Assembly: GCA_031180725.1 (NCBI GenBank)
Contig: JAPSLO010000004.1
Span: forward strand, 1 to 64,000
Source: Roseomonas sp.
Lineage (GTDB): Bacteria; Pseudomonadota; Alphaproteobacteria; Acetobacterales; Acetobacteraceae
Direction of reading: 5' to 3'
DNA length: 64,000 nucleotides
Part shown: piece after piece, positions 1-8,870 of the stretch
How positions within the stretch are numbered: the first letter of the stretch is position 1
Layout of the letters: every line of letters starts with the position of its first letter
Notes under the pieces: model-generated
The model's input: only the letters and a program-made list of their open reading frames with translations
What the model was told of the DNA's origin: nothing
The model's database searches: none
Position numbers and translations under genes: made by a program

Positions 1-8
1 GCCACCTT

Positions 9-40
9 CAAGCCCCCCGCCAACCGGCGGTGGCGGGCTT
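9..40. terminator. hairpin downstream of clpB
   Basis: An imperfect inverted repeat starts AAGCCC and ends GGGCTT, with an inner GCC-aacc-GGC core. It lies about 95 bases past the clpB stop codon. No clear T run follows on either strand, so a terminator role is only inferred. Bases 1-134 hold no gene I can support. Confidence 0.35.
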
Positions 41-134
41 CTACGGCCCACCACCACACCATGTCAACGCACCGTCACATAACCACCCGCATACCTGCCA
101 TCTCAGCCCACAACATTGACGGGGGGTGCATCCA

Positions 135-2738
135 TCAGGCGGCGGCCTGGCGCGATTCCTCCGCAGGCACTGCTGGCCGAATCTCAAGCCTATCCGGGCC
201 GGCGGTCACCAGCAGACGCTCGCCATCCTTCACCTGCCCTTCCAGCAGCAGGCCAGCCAGCTTGTCCTGCAGGCTACGCTGGATGACACGCTTCAGTGGC
301 CGGGCACCGTAAGTCGGGTCGTAGCCGGCTTCCGCAAGCCACTCGCGCGCGCTCTCGTCCAACTCCAGTGCGATCTGGCGGTCGGCCAGCAGCTTGCGCA
401 GCCGTGCCAGCTGGATGTCCACGATCGCCGCCATGTCACTGCGCGCCAGGCGGCGGAACAGCACGATTTCGTCCAGCCGGTTCAGGAACTCCGGCCGGAA
501 GCGCTCCCGCACCGCCCGCATCACCGCGGGCCGGGCCGCCTCAATGTCCGAGCTTTCCGGCAGCTCCGCGATTGCCTGGCTGCCCAGATTGCTGGTCAGC
601 ACGATGATCGTGTTCCGGAAATCCACGGTGCGGCCCTGGCCGTCCGTCAGCCGGCCATCGTCCAGCACCTGGAGCAGGACATTGAAGACGTCGTCATGCG
701 CCTTCTCGACCTCGTCGAAAAGGATGACCTGGTAGGGGCGCCGGCGCACCGCTTCTGTCAGCGCGCCACCCTCGTCGTAACCAACATAGCCCGGGGGCGC
801 GCCAATCAGCCGGCTGACCGCGTGCTTCTCCATATATTCCGACATGTCGATGCGCGTCATCGCGCGCTCGTCGTCGAACAGGAAGGACGCAACGGCCTTC
901 ACCAGCTCGGTCTTGCCCACGCCCGTCGGGCCGAGGAACAGGAAGCTGCCGATCGGCCGGTTCGGGTCCTGCAACCCGGCACGGGCACGACGGACGGCTT
1001 TGGAGACAGCCTCAAGCGCCTCCTCCTGCCCCACGACACGCTGGCGGAGCTGCTCCTCCATCTTCAGCAGTTTGGCGCGCTCGCCCTCCAGCATCTTCTC
1101 CACCGGGATGCCGGTCCAGCGGCTGACCACCGCGGCGATGCCCTCCTCGGTCACCGCCTCATTCAGCAACCGGCTGTCACCATCGCCCGCTTCCTGCAGC
1201 TTCTTCTCAAGTTGCGGAATGACGCCGTAGAGAAGCTCGGAGGCCTTGGCGAGGTCACCGGCGCGTTGCGCCAGCTCCACATCGGTGCGAGCCTTGTCCA
1301 GCTGCTCCTTCAGCTTCTGGCTCTCCACCACCTTGCTCTTCTCGCTTTCCCAGCGCGCGGTCATCTCGCGGGAACGCTCATCGAGCTCGGCGACTTCCTT
1401 CTCCAGCTTCTGCAGCCGGTCGCGGGAGGCCGGATCCTCCTCCTTCCGCAGCGCCTCGCGTTCGATCTTCAGGCGCATCAGGTCGCGGTCGATTGCGTCC
1501 AGCTCCTCGGGCTTGCTGTCCACCTGCATGCGTAAGCGGGACGCTGCCTCGTCCACCAGGTCGATCGCCTTGTCCGGCAAGAAGCGGTCGGTGATGTAGC
1601 GGTTGGAGAGCGTTGCGGCCGCCACCAGCGCGCCATCCGCGATGCGGACGCCGTGGTGCAGCTCATACTTCTCCTTGATGCCGCGCAGGATAGAGATGGT
1701 GTCCTCCACGCTCGGCTCGCCGACGAAGACCGGCTGGAATCGACGGGCGAGCGCCGCATCCTTCTCCACATGCTTGCGGTATTCGTCCAGCGTCGTCGCG
1801 CCGATGCAGTGCAGCTCGCCGCGCGCCAGCGCCGGCTTCAGCAGGTTGGACGCGTCCATAGCGCCATCCGCCTTGCCCGCGCCGACCAGCGTATGCATCT
1901 CGTCGATGAAGAGGATGATGTCGCCCGCGGCGTCCTCCACCTCCTTCAGCACACCCTTCAGGCGCTCCTCGAACTCGCCGCGGTACTTCGCGCCAGCAAC
2001 CATCGCGCCGAGATCGAGCGCCATGACGCGCTTGTTCTTGAGCGCCTCCGGCACGTCGCCCTTGACGATGCGGAGCGCCAAGCCTTCCACGATCGCGGTC
2101 TTGCCGACACCCGGCTCGCCGATCAGCACGGGATTGTTCTTGGTGCGACGGGCCAGCACCTGGATGGCGCGGCGGATCTCCTCGTCACGACCGATCACCG
2201 GGTCGAGCTTGCCCTGCTTCGCGGCCTCGGTGATGTCGCGGGCGTACCTCTTCAGGGCGTCGAACTGCTCTTCCGCATTCTGGCTGTCCACCGTGCGGCC
2301 CTTACGAAGCTGCGCCACCGCCGCTTCCAGCTTGGCCTGATCCACGCCGGCCAGGCGCAGCGCGCCGGCGGCGGGCGTGCTGCCAGCGGCCAGGCCCTGC
2401 AGCAGGCGGTCCTGCGCCACGAAGCTGTCCCCGGCCTTCTGTGCGATCTGCTGCGCGGCATCCAGCGCACGCACCAGCTCCGGCGTGAGCTGCGGCTGGC
2501 CGGCACCGCCACCCGAAACCCGGGGCTGCTTCGCCAGCTCCGCCTCCACGGCGGTCTTCGCGCGCTGGGGGTCACCGCCGGCGGCACGGATCAGTCCGGC
2601 CGCGGCGCCCTGCTCATCATCGAGCAGCGCCTTCAGCAGGTGTTCAGGCGTGATGCGCTGGTGGTAGTCGCGGATCGCAATGGTCTGCGCAGCCTGAAGC
2701 AAACCGCGCGCGCGATCGGTGAACTTCTCAATATCCAT
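135..2738 (-). CDS. clpB: ATP-dependent disaggregase ClpB
   Basis: This is a Hsp100 AAA+ chaperone of 867 residues, close to the usual 857-870. It threads aggregated protein through a hexameric ring in the cytosol together with DnaK. The Clp_N repeat domain occupies about residues 1-150. The first AAA+ module has Walker A GEPGVGKT near residue 205, followed by the long coiled-coil middle domain (about 400-530). The second AAA+ module has Walker A GPTGVGKT near 605 and the arginine-rich D2-small domain follows. The start is the ATG giving MDIEKFT, with AGGAGAGGG and AAGGA purine tracts just upstream; an earlier in-frame start would add 25 unfamily-like residues. In alphaproteobacteria it normally follows prmC and DUF4167 on the same strand, as here, except that a MOSC gene is inserted antisense. 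Confidence 0.98.
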   Translation of the reverse strand: MDIEKFTDRARGLLQAAQTIAIRDYHQRITPEHLLKALLDDEQGAAAGLIRAAGGDPQRAKTAVEAELAKQPRVSGGGAGQPQLTPELVRALDAAQQIAQKAGDSFVAQDRLLQGLAAGSTPAAGALRLAGVDQAKLEAAVAQLRKGRTVDSQNAEEQFDALKRYARDITEAAKQGKLDPVIGRDEEIRRAIQVLARRTKNNPVLIGEPGVGKTAIVEGLALRIVKGDVPEALKNKRVMALDLGAMVAGAKYRGEFEERLKGVLKEVEDAAGDIILFIDEMHTLVGAGKADGAMDASNLLKPALARGELHCIGATTLDEYRKHVEKDAALARRFQPVFVGEPSVEDTISILRGIKEKYELHHGVRIADGALVAAATLSNRYITDRFLPDKAIDLVDEAASRLRMQVDSKPEELDAIDRDLMRLKIEREALRKEEDPASRDRLQKLEKEVAELDERSREMTARWESEKSKVVESQKLKEQLDKARTDVELAQRAGDLAKASELLYGVIPQLEKKLQEAGDGDSRLLNEAVTEEGIAAVVSRWTGIPVEKMLEGERAKLLKMEEQLRQRVVGQEEALEAVSKAVRRARAGLQDPNRPIGSFLFLGPTGVGKTELVKAVASFLFDDERAMTRIDMSEYMEKHAVSRLIGAPPGYVGYDEGGALTEAVRRRPYQVILFDEVEKAHDDVFNVLLQVLDDGRLTDGQGRTVDFRNTIIVLTSNLGSQAIAELPESSDIEAARPAVMRAVRERFRPEFLNRLDEIVLFRRLARSDMAAIVDIQLARLRKLLADRQIALELDESAREWLAEAGYDPTYGARPLKRVIQRSLQDKLAGLLLEGQVKDGERLLVTAGPDRLEIRPAVPAEESRQAAA

Positions 2739-2810
2739 TCCTTGCGTCCCTCTCCTGAGCGGACCCGGCGTCCAACACCCCCGATCGGGCAGCGGAGGAC
2801 CACCTCTGCG

Positions 2811-2845
2811 CAAAATAGTGGTATGCGCTGATACAAGGTTTCAAG
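2811..2845 (-). promoter_or_regulatory. possible heat-shock (RpoH-type) promoter of clpB
   Basis: On the minus strand CTTGAA (2845-2840) matches the RpoH -35 element. CTATTTT (2818-2812) resembles the alphaproteobacterial RpoH -10 CYTAT. The 21-base spacer is longer than usual. A second CTTG at 2837-2834 would give a spacing that is too short. The site lies 75-105 bases before the clpB start. Heat-shock control of clpB is established for the family; this exact site is inference. Confidence 0.3.
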
Positions 2846-2855
2846 GGATGGGCTT

Positions 2856-3620
2856 ATGCGTGTGGAGCGAATCGCCAGATACCCGGTGAAGGGTCTTTCC
2901 CCCGAGTATCTCGAGGAGGTCGAGCTGACCGCCGGCCAGGGTGTACCCGGCGATCGGCGCTTTGCCTTCGCGCAGTCCGACAGCGCCTTCGACCCCGCCG
3001 CCCCCAAATGGCTCCCCAAGCGCAACTTCGCCTGTCTGGCGGTGAACGCGAAGGTGGCGCGCATCCGCGCCGCCTTCGATTCGCGCTCGAACACGCTGGC
3101 GCTGCGGGTGGAGGGACAACCGCCGCTGCTGGCCGATCTCTCCACCGCCGAAGGCCGCGCCGAGGCCTCCGCCTGGATCACCGCCTATATGGCGGAGGAG
3201 GCGCGCGAAGGCCCGCTGACGCTGGCCGAAGTGCCGGGCCACGCCTTCACGGACATCCCCGACAAGGCGCTGTCCCTGGTCGGCTTGGCTTCCGTCACGG
3301 AACTCGGCACTCAGGCCGGCATGGCGCTGGACCCCTTGCGGTTCCGCGCCAATGTCCTGTTCTCCGGCGCCCATCCCTTCGCGGAGCTGGACTGGGTGGG
3401 GCGCGAGGTGATGCTGGGCGGAGCGCGGCTGCGGGTCTTCAAGCGCACGCAGCGTTGTGCCGCGACCGAGGTGAACCCCATGACCGGCGAGCGCGACGCC
3501 CGCCCACCGCGCTGGCTCGTGCAGCATTACCGCCATGCGGATATGGGAGTCTATGCCACCGTGGTCGAGCCCGGCCGCGTGGCGGTGGGGGATGCGCTGG
3601 AGTTGCTGGAGCCGGGCTAA
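2856..3620 (+). CDS. MOSC domain protein
   Basis: A 254-residue protein with an N-terminal MOSC_N beta-barrel (opening MRVERIARYPVKGLSPE) and a C-terminal MOSC domain. The conserved cysteine lies in KRTQRCAATEVNP (Cys201). MOSC proteins carry sulfur or bind molybdenum cofactor; the mARC and YcbX groups reduce N-hydroxylated compounds. No ferredoxin domain is attached, unlike YcbX, so an electron partner would have to be separate. The gene is divergent from clpB, with 117 bases between the two starts. It sits antisense in the otherwise collinear prmC-DUF4167-clpB block. The substrate cannot be read from the sequence. Confidence 0.85.
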   Translation: MRVERIARYPVKGLSPEYLEEVELTAGQGVPGDRRFAFAQSDSAFDPAAPKWLPKRNFACLAVNAKVARIRAAFDSRSNTLALRVEGQPPLLADLSTAEGRAEASAWITAYMAEEAREGPLTLAEVPGHAFTDIPDKALSLVGLASVTELGTQAGMALDPLRFRANVLFSGAHPFAELDWVGREVMLGGARLRVFKRTQRCAATEVNPMTGERDARPPRWLVQHYRHADMGVYATVVEPGRVAVGDALELLEPG

Positions 3621-3677
3621 GGCCCGGCGCCGCCGAAGCGCCGGAGCGAGAGAGCGGCGCAGAGCGGTTCCCGAAGT

Positions 3678-3697
3678 GTCAGGCGATTCCGCCTGAC
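3678..3697. terminator. hairpin between convergent MOSC and DUF4167 genes
   Basis: A perfect 7-bp stem GTCAGGC/GCCTGAC surrounds a 6-base loop, in the 109-base gap between the converging genes. It has no adjacent T run. It may act as a bidirectional terminator or be a dispersed intergenic repeat. Confidence 0.4.
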
Positions 3698-3729
3698 CCT
3701 GAAAGTCCCCGGCCCTCCGCTCTACCGTC

Positions 3730-4194
3730 TCAGTTCGCCTCGCGCGGGTCCGGGCGCTCGGCGGCCGCCTCGGCTTCGCCGTCGGGCGCGTGGCCATTGG
3801 CCTGCCCGTTCACCTCCGGCTGGTCGGAAGGCTCCGCCGCCTCCTGCTCCGGGCCGTTCTGGTAGCGCCGCTGCTGATGCTGCTGATGGCCCTGCTGCTG
3901 TTGCTGCTGGGCCTGGTTCATGGCGTTCAGGATGCGGAAATAGTGTTCCGCGTGCTGGAAATAACTTTCCGCCATCACCCGGTCGCCCGCGCCGGTCGCA
4001 TCGCGGCCGAGCTGCAGGTACTTCTCGAAAAGTTGTTGCGCGGTGCCGCGCAGGCGGACATCCGGCCCGTTGCTGTCGAAGACATGGTTGCGGTTCAGCG
4101 GCTGGTGGCCGCTGTTGTGCCGATACTGGCTGCTGCTGCCGCCGCCGCCACTGTGGCGATGGCTGCCGCGGCTGCGCATGCGTTTCATGTTCAT
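3730..4194 (-). CDS. DUF4167 domain protein
   Basis: A 154-residue basic and Gln/His-rich protein of the alphaproteobacterial DUF4167 family. The N-terminus MNMKRMRSRG is followed by a Ser/Gly-rich stretch. The conserved core around residues 45-95 has the RGTAQQLFEKYLQLGRDA signature, predicted helical. A poly-Gln tract (six Gln) and an acidic low-complexity tail follow. The start could be this ATG or the one two codons later. It lies between prmC and clpB, the usual place of this family. Its function is not established; the basic, repeat-rich composition suggests nucleic-acid or ribosome contact, which is inference. The 194 bases upstream, to prmC, hold no other gene. Confidence 0.85.
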   Translation of the reverse strand: MNMKRMRSRGSHRHSGGGGSSSQYRHNSGHQPLNRNHVFDSNGPDVRLRGTAQQLFEKYLQLGRDATGAGDRVMAESYFQHAEHYFRILNAMNQAQQQQQQGHQQHQQRRYQNGPEQEAAEPSDQPEVNGQANGHAPDGEAEAAAERPDPREAN

Positions 4195-4388
4195 GTGTTG
4201 GGCGTTCGCCGTCTCGCAAAGACGCGCCGCGGGCGGAAGGGCCGACCGGGAACGCGGGCTCATCGGGTTGCGTCGCTGCGGCCGCCGGGTCCACCTGCCC
4301 CCTGCGCCCTGTCCGGGTCTGGGGGGGCCGGCCATCAGCCCCAGCGCTGCCAGGGCGCGCACATCGTGCCCCGGGCCGCGGCTGCAAC

Positions 4389-5312
4389 CTAATGCGCCCG
4401 GGGGGTCTCGCCAATGGGTTTTTTCGGTTCCTCCCCCCGGCCCTGTCCCGAGGGGGCCCGCAGGACCAGAGCGCGCTCGATTCCGGCCAGGTCCTGACGG
4501 CAGCCCAGAGGGACCAGCCCAGCCGCCGCCGCCAGGGCCTGCACCGCCGGGCGCTGGCCGGCACCGAGCTCCAGCACGGCGATTCCACTCGGGGTCAGCA
4601 ACCGGGGCAGTTCCGCGGCCAGATGACGATAGGCGTCCAGCCCGTCCGCGCCTCCATCCAGGGCAGAGCCCGGCTCGTGCCGGGCCACCTCGGGCATCAG
4701 GCCGGCGATCGCGGCCGACTCGATATAGGGCGGGTTGGACAGCACCAGGTCGAAGCGGCCCGCCAAGGCTGCTGCCCAATTCCCGGCCAGGAAAGCCGCA
4801 CGGTCCGCCAGGCCATTGCGGGCGGCATTGAGGGCTGCCAGGGCAGCGGCCTCCGGCACCAGGTCGACACCTATGCCGAAGGCCCGTGGGCGCTCCGCCA
4901 GTACTGCCAGCAGCAGCGCGCCCGTGCCGGTGCCGAGATCCAGCACCCGCAGCGGCACCTCACGTGCCGGCAGGGCCTCCAGTGCCGCCTCCACCAGGGT
5001 CTCCGTGTCGGGGCGCGGGATCAGCGTGGCCGGGGAGACCGCCAGGTCCAGCGTCCAGAACCCCTGGCTGCCGAGGATGAAGGCCATCGGCACCGCCCTC
5101 AGCCGGGCCGCCAGTGCATCGCGGAAACGGGCGGCAGCTTCCGGCGGCACGGGCGCGCGGGGATCGCGCAGCAGCGCCTCCGTGCTGGCGCCCATGGCAT
5201 GGCCCAGCAGCAGCCGCGCTTCCAGGCGCGGATTCTCGATGGCGGCGGCCCGCAGCAGCTGACCCGCCTGGCAGAGGAAGGCACCGACGCTTTCGCCGGG
5301 TTCGCAGGACAT
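4389..5312 (-). CDS. prmC: peptide chain release factor N5-glutamine methyltransferase
   Basis: PrmC (HemK) methylates the Gln of the GGQ motif in release factors RF1/RF2 using S-adenosylmethionine. The 307-residue protein has an N-terminal helical recognition domain (about 1-95), SAM motif I DLGTGTGA at 125-132, and the catalytic NPPY at 193-196. A roughly 20-residue charged tail (ending PKKPIGETPRAH) extends beyond the family's usual end near 280. The start giving MSCEPGESV fits family length; an in-frame ATG 17 codons upstream is possible. prfA, which often precedes it, is absent; instead a divergent oxidoreductase gene follows. DUF4167 and clpB lie downstream. Confidence 0.95.
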   Translation of the reverse strand: MSCEPGESVGAFLCQAGQLLRAAAIENPRLEARLLLGHAMGASTEALLRDPRAPVPPEAAARFRDALAARLRAVPMAFILGSQGFWTLDLAVSPATLIPRPDTETLVEAALEALPAREVPLRVLDLGTGTGALLLAVLAERPRAFGIGVDLVPEAAALAALNAARNGLADRAAFLAGNWAAALAGRFDLVLSNPPYIESAAIAGLMPEVARHEPGSALDGGADGLDAYRHLAAELPRLLTPSGIAVLELGAGQRPAVQALAAAAGLVPLGCRQDLAGIERALVLRAPSGQGRGEEPKKPIGETPRAH

Positions 5313-5459
5313 GGCCGCTTTCTGGGGAGCGCGCCGCAGCGCCGCAAGCCAGCCGGCCGCCATGGGTGTTTTTTTCCACCCGCGCCCTTCCGACGGGGAG
5401 TGCCAGCGCGCTGCGCTTGCTGCATCCTCGTGCCCCTGGGGCGGGAGAGACATCCGGAC

Positions 5460-6470
5460 ATGATTCGCGCAGCCATCGTGGGCCTGGGCACCTGGGGACA
5501 GCATCTGGTCCGCTGCCTCGGATCGGACAGCCCGGACCTCCGCTTCGCCGCTGCCGCGACCCGCACGCCGGACAAGGCGGCCGCCTTCGCCGCGGAGCGC
5601 GGCCTGCGCATGCTCCCCAGCTACGAAGCTGCACTGGCCGATCCCGAAATCGATGCCGTGGTGCTGGCCACCCCCCACACCCAGCATACGGAACAGATCG
5701 TCGCCGCCGCCCGTGCCGGCAAGCATGTGTTCACCGAGAAGCCGCTGGGCGTCAGTGCCGCCGATGCGGAACGTGCCGCCCGCGCCTGCGCCGAAGCGGG
5801 CGTGACGCTCGGCGTCGGCTACAACTGGCGCTTCCAGCCTGCCCTGCAGCGCATCCGCGCGCTGGTCGAGGACGGCACGCTTGGCCGCGTGCTGCACATG
5901 GAGGGCAATTTCTGCGGCCCCTCCGCCTATCGTTTCCCGAAGGGCCATTGGCGCCATGACCGCACCGAAGGCCCGGCCGGCGGCATGACCGGCCGCGGCG
6001 TGCATGTGGTGGATGCGATGCTCTACCTGGCCGGGCATATCAGCCAGGTGACGGCGCAGAGCTTCCGGTTGGTGCAGGATTTCGGCATGGACGACACCAC
6101 CTCCATGCTGTTCCGCTTCAAGGGCGGGGCCACCGGCTATCTCGGCACCGTCATCGCCACGGCCGAGACCTGGCGGTTGCAGGTGTTCGGATCGAAGGGC
6201 TGGGCCGAGGTCGGCGATGTCGAGCACCTGCCGACCTGGGACCTGAAGCTCTGCCTGATCGACCCTACCGACGTCAGCCGCAAGGCGCCGCCGCAGGTGA
6301 TCCGCTTCGAGCCGACGGGGACCGAGAAGGCGGAGCTGGAACACTTCGCCCGCCACGCGGCGGCACGGCAGCCGCTGGCGCTGCCCGGCGGGGACGCCGT
6401 GCACAATGTGGCAGTGCTGGAGGCTATCCTGCGCTCCATCACGGCGCAGGGGCCGGTGAGCGTCGCGTAA
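5460..6470 (+). CDS. Gfo/Idh/MocA family oxidoreductase
   Basis: A 336-residue NAD(P)-dependent dehydrogenase, probably acting on a sugar or cyclitol. The Rossmann fold opens MIRAAIVGLGTWG, with the dinucleotide glycine motif at residues 8-13. The EKP cofactor/catalytic motif is at 93-95, and the C-terminal alpha/beta substrate domain includes GGMTGRGVHVVDAMLYL with the expected catalytic His. It is 22 bases upstream of a Bug-type binding protein gene on the same strand, so the pair probably forms an operon for uptake and oxidation of one compound. The substrate is unknown. Spacing to divergent prmC is 147 bases. Confidence 0.9.
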   Translation: MIRAAIVGLGTWGQHLVRCLGSDSPDLRFAAAATRTPDKAAAFAAERGLRMLPSYEAALADPEIDAVVLATPHTQHTEQIVAAARAGKHVFTEKPLGVSAADAERAARACAEAGVTLGVGYNWRFQPALQRIRALVEDGTLGRVLHMEGNFCGPSAYRFPKGHWRHDRTEGPAGGMTGRGVHVVDAMLYLAGHISQVTAQSFRLVQDFGMDDTTSMLFRFKGGATGYLGTVIATAETWRLQVFGSKGWAEVGDVEHLPTWDLKLCLIDPTDVSRKAPPQVIRFEPTGTEKAELEHFARHAAARQPLALPGGDAVHNVAVLEAILRSITAQGPVSVA

Positions 6471-6492
6471 GCCGCGCAAGAGGGGGCGGGAC

Positions 6493-7470
6493 ATGAGCTA
6501 TGGCATCACGCGCCGCGCCGGGCTGATGACCCTGGCGGGGCTTGCTGCGGCGGGCGCCGCGCGGGCACAGACGAGTGATTTCCCGAACCGGCCAATCCGG
6601 GTGGTGGTGCCCTCTCCTCCCGGGGGGCCGCCAGACCTGATCCTGCGCGCCATCGGGCCGAAGCTGCAGGCCGCGCTGGGCCAGCCGGTGATCACGGAAA
6701 ACCGCGCCGGCGGAGGCGGGCTGGTTGGCACGGCCTTCGTCGCCCGCCAGCCGGCGGATGGCTACACATGGCTGTTCACCACTGCCAGCCACACCAACAT
6801 CCCGCCCTTCAACGACAACGTCACCTACGACCCGGTGCGAGACTTCACGCATGTGACGCTGGCCGCGCAGAACTTCGGCCAGGCGCTGGTGGTGCATCCC
6901 TCGGTGCGGGCGACCAACCTGCAGGAGCTGATCGCCCTGGCCCGCGCCAACCCTGGCAAGCTGACCTATGCCAATGCCGGCAATGGCACGGCCAGCCACA
7001 TCCCCGCAGAGCTGATGAAGTCCATGACCGGCACGGACATTCTGTCTGTGCCCTATCGCGGCGTGGCGGAGGCGACGGCGGACCTGCTCTCCGGCCGTAT
7101 CGACATGTTCTTCGTCGGCACGCAGATCGCGCTGGAGCATGTACGCGCGGGGCGGCTGCGCTGCCTGGCGCTGACCGGCGCGCGGCGCTGGAAGGGCCTA
7201 CCTGACATTCCGACCATGCAGGAACAGGGCCTGACCGGCTTCGAAGTGGTGAACTGGTTCGGCCTGTGGCTGCCGGCCGGCGCGGCACCTGCCCTGGTGC
7301 AGCGGATCCATGCCGCGGTTGCCGCAGCGGTGGCGGAGCCGGATGTGCGCCAGAGCTTCGACACGCTGGGTCTGGAAGGGGTCGCCATGCCGCCCGGCCG
7401 CTTCGCTGCCTTCGTGGCCGAGCAGGCGCGCATCGCGCAGGAGATCGGGCAGCGCGTAGGCAAGGGCTGA
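6493..7470 (+). CDS. Bug/TctC-type periplasmic binding protein (1)
   Basis: A 325-residue tripartite tricarboxylate transporter receptor. The signal peptide has a twin arginine (ITRRAGLMTLAGLAAAG) and ends at ARA before Gln26. The mature part starts with FPNRPIRVVVPSPPGG, the usual Bug-family opening and ligand loop. The family binds carboxylates in the periplasm. No TctA or TctB membrane subunits lie nearby, so it is an orphan receptor. It follows the Gfo/Idh gene by 22 bases, suggesting the shared substrate is a sugar acid or similar carboxylate (inference). A purine-rich AAGAGGGGGCGGGAC precedes the ATG. Confidence 0.93.
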   Translation: MSYGITRRAGLMTLAGLAAAGAARAQTSDFPNRPIRVVVPSPPGGPPDLILRAIGPKLQAALGQPVITENRAGGGGLVGTAFVARQPADGYTWLFTTASHTNIPPFNDNVTYDPVRDFTHVTLAAQNFGQALVVHPSVRATNLQELIALARANPGKLTYANAGNGTASHIPAELMKSMTGTDILSVPYRGVAEATADLLSGRIDMFFVGTQIALEHVRAGRLRCLALTGARRWKGLPDIPTMQEQGLTGFEVVNWFGLWLPAGAAPALVQRIHAAVAAAVAEPDVRQSFDTLGLEGVAMPPGRFAAFVAEQARIAQEIGQRVGKG

Positions 7471-7568
7471 TGCCCGGACGCCCGCCCGCAACCCGCTAAT
7501 CCGCGCGCGGAATAGCCAATTTTCGTGCTGGACAGGCCGCGCGGGGCCATGGTTCCCTGGTTCACGGC

Positions 7569-8621
7569 ATGTTGAAGACTGTCGTCCGACGTCTTGTTCC
7601 GCTGGTGACTGTGCTGATGGCGCTGGGCCCGCACGCATGGGCCGATATGCCGGCACTGCTGGATGCGCGCCGCGTGCCGCATCTGGGGCCCGAAGGGCGA
7701 GCGGATTACGACCGCTTCCTGCTGCAACCGACACCGCGCGCCTTCGCCGTCTCAGCCAACGGCGCCTGGGGCTGGGCCGCGGCGATCGAGGATGACATCA
7801 AGGCCACCGAAGCCCGTGCCCTGGAGAATTGCGCCCGCTGGGCCGGGGCCGAGCAGGCCGCGACCTGCCAAGTCTACGCCCGCGATCTGGACGTGGTCTG
7901 GCCGGGCCTGCAGGCGCGACTGCCGCCCGCGCCTGCCGAGGCGCTGACCGGCGGCACGGGCTGGAGCCTAGTGCCGGACAACCGTTTCCTGTGGCAAGGC
8001 CCGGCCCAGGCGCGCGGCGTCTACCTGTGGGCGCATGGCCGTTCGCCAGGCGGCGCGGACAGCCGCGGGAGCCAGCCCCAGCCGCATGTCCGCGCCTTCA
8101 ACAATGCCGGCTATGACGTGATCCGCCTGGACCGCGACCCGCAGACCGACGAGACGGAGGCAGGCGCCAGCTGGATGCGCCAGGCGCTGACAGAACTGCG
8201 CCGGCGCGGCTATGCCCGGGTGGTGGCAGGCGGTCAGTCACGCGGCGCCTGGAACGCCCTGCAGGCACTGTCAGAACCCGGCCTTGCCGACACCGTCATC
8301 GCCATCGCGCCAGCGGCCCACGGCCCGCGCGGCAGCCCTGCCCACGCCTGGGCGCTCGACGATCTGCGCCGCATCGTGGTGAGCGCGCGCAGCAGCGGAA
8401 CGCGGGTGGCGGTGGCAAACTTCGCCGGCGACGAGTTCGACCCCGACCCCGACCAACGCGCCGCCATATTGGGCGTGCTGGCCGCCCGCAGCGCCGGGCT
8501 GGCCTATATCGACCGGCCCGCCGGCATCACCGGCCATGGCGGCGGCAATGACTGGCGTTTCACACTGCGCTACGGTCCCTGCCTATTGGACTTTGCCGAA
8601 GGCCGCGCCCGCAGCTGCTGA
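7569..8621 (+). CDS. exported alpha/beta-hydrolase-like protein with DUF4189-like N-terminus
   Basis: A 350-residue protein with a signal peptide (cleavage about Ala25). Residues 58-112 carry AFAVSANGAWGW followed by regularly spaced Ala and two cysteines (C88, C100), which resembles the DUF4189 layout. Residues 148-345 look like an alpha/beta-hydrolase: GVYLWAHGRSPGG as oxyanion strand, GGQSRGAW nucleophile elbow (Ser224), and candidate acid and His at D288 and H323 (ITGHGG). The substrate is unknown; the fold class is inferred from motifs only. It is 98 bases after the Bug gene and followed by a palindromic intergenic repeat. The protein would act in the periplasm or outside the cell. Confidence 0.65.
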   Translation: MLKTVVRRLVPLVTVLMALGPHAWADMPALLDARRVPHLGPEGRADYDRFLLQPTPRAFAVSANGAWGWAAAIEDDIKATEARALENCARWAGAEQAATCQVYARDLDVVWPGLQARLPPAPAEALTGGTGWSLVPDNRFLWQGPAQARGVYLWAHGRSPGGADSRGSQPQPHVRAFNNAGYDVIRLDRDPQTDETEAGASWMRQALTELRRRGYARVVAGGQSRGAWNALQALSEPGLADTVIAIAPAAHGPRGSPAHAWALDDLRRIVVSARSSGTRVAVANFAGDEFDPDPDQRAAILGVLAARSAGLAYIDRPAGITGHGGGNDWRFTLRYGPCLLDFAEGRARSC

Positions 8622-8664
8622 GCTTGCGGGACCGCGTTTTCGCTCGAGCAAGGGGGTAGCAGGG

Positions 8665-8692
8665 CTCCGCCCCGCACCTCGCCGGGGCGGAG
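8665..8692. repeat. GC-rich palindromic intergenic element (REP-like)
   Basis: A perfect 10-bp stem CTCCGCCCCG/CGGGGCGGAG with loop CACCTCGC lies in the 249-base gap before the GntR gene. The flanks contain further C- and G-runs but no T tract. The form resembles REP-like intergenic palindromes of GC-rich alphaproteobacteria; it could also terminate the upstream gene. A similar G6C-AAA-GC6 element lies after ychF at 54816. Confidence 0.45.
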
Positions 8693-8835
8693 GCGCTCCC
8701 CGGACCCCGCTGGTCTCCTCGCCAAGAATCAGGCCGTCCTGGTGCGTCTTCCGCTGTCAGCGGTCAGATGCCCCGTAAGGGGATAGCGGCACCGGGCCCA
8801 CCTGCTGTCCCAAGTTCAGGGGCAAAGGCCCTTTG

Positions 8836-8864
8836 TTGACACCGTCATCACAATTGTCGACAAT
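8836..8864 (+). promoter_or_regulatory. promoter of the GntR gene, -35 TTGACA / -10 GACAAT
   Basis: TTGACA at 8836-8841 is a perfect -35. After a 17-base spacer, GACAAT (8859-8864) matches 4 of 6 bases of the -10 consensus. The predicted transcription start is about 7 bases downstream, at 8871, which is the A of the ATG. No Shine-Dalgarno sequence separates them, so the mRNA is probably leaderless. Confidence 0.6.
8853..8864. promoter_or_regulatory. GntR/FCD operator palindrome
   Basis: ATTGTCGACAAT is a perfect 12-base palindrome lying across the -10 box of the GntR promoter and 6 bases before its start codon. The TTGT...ACAA half-sites are the kind bound by FCD-type GntR repressors. Autorepression by blocking RNA polymerase follows from the position; it is inference. 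Confidence 0.6.
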
Positions 8865-8870
8865 CCATCC

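Noticed and set aside
126-1535. Long plus-strand open frame antisense to clpB
   Set aside because: It is a shadow caused by GC-rich third positions of clpB; the protein is low in structure and matches no family.
4392-5459. In-frame extension upstream of the Gfo/Idh gene at 5460
   Set aside because: It lies antisense to prmC and lacks family similarity; the Rossmann start MIRAAIVGLG fits the later ATG.
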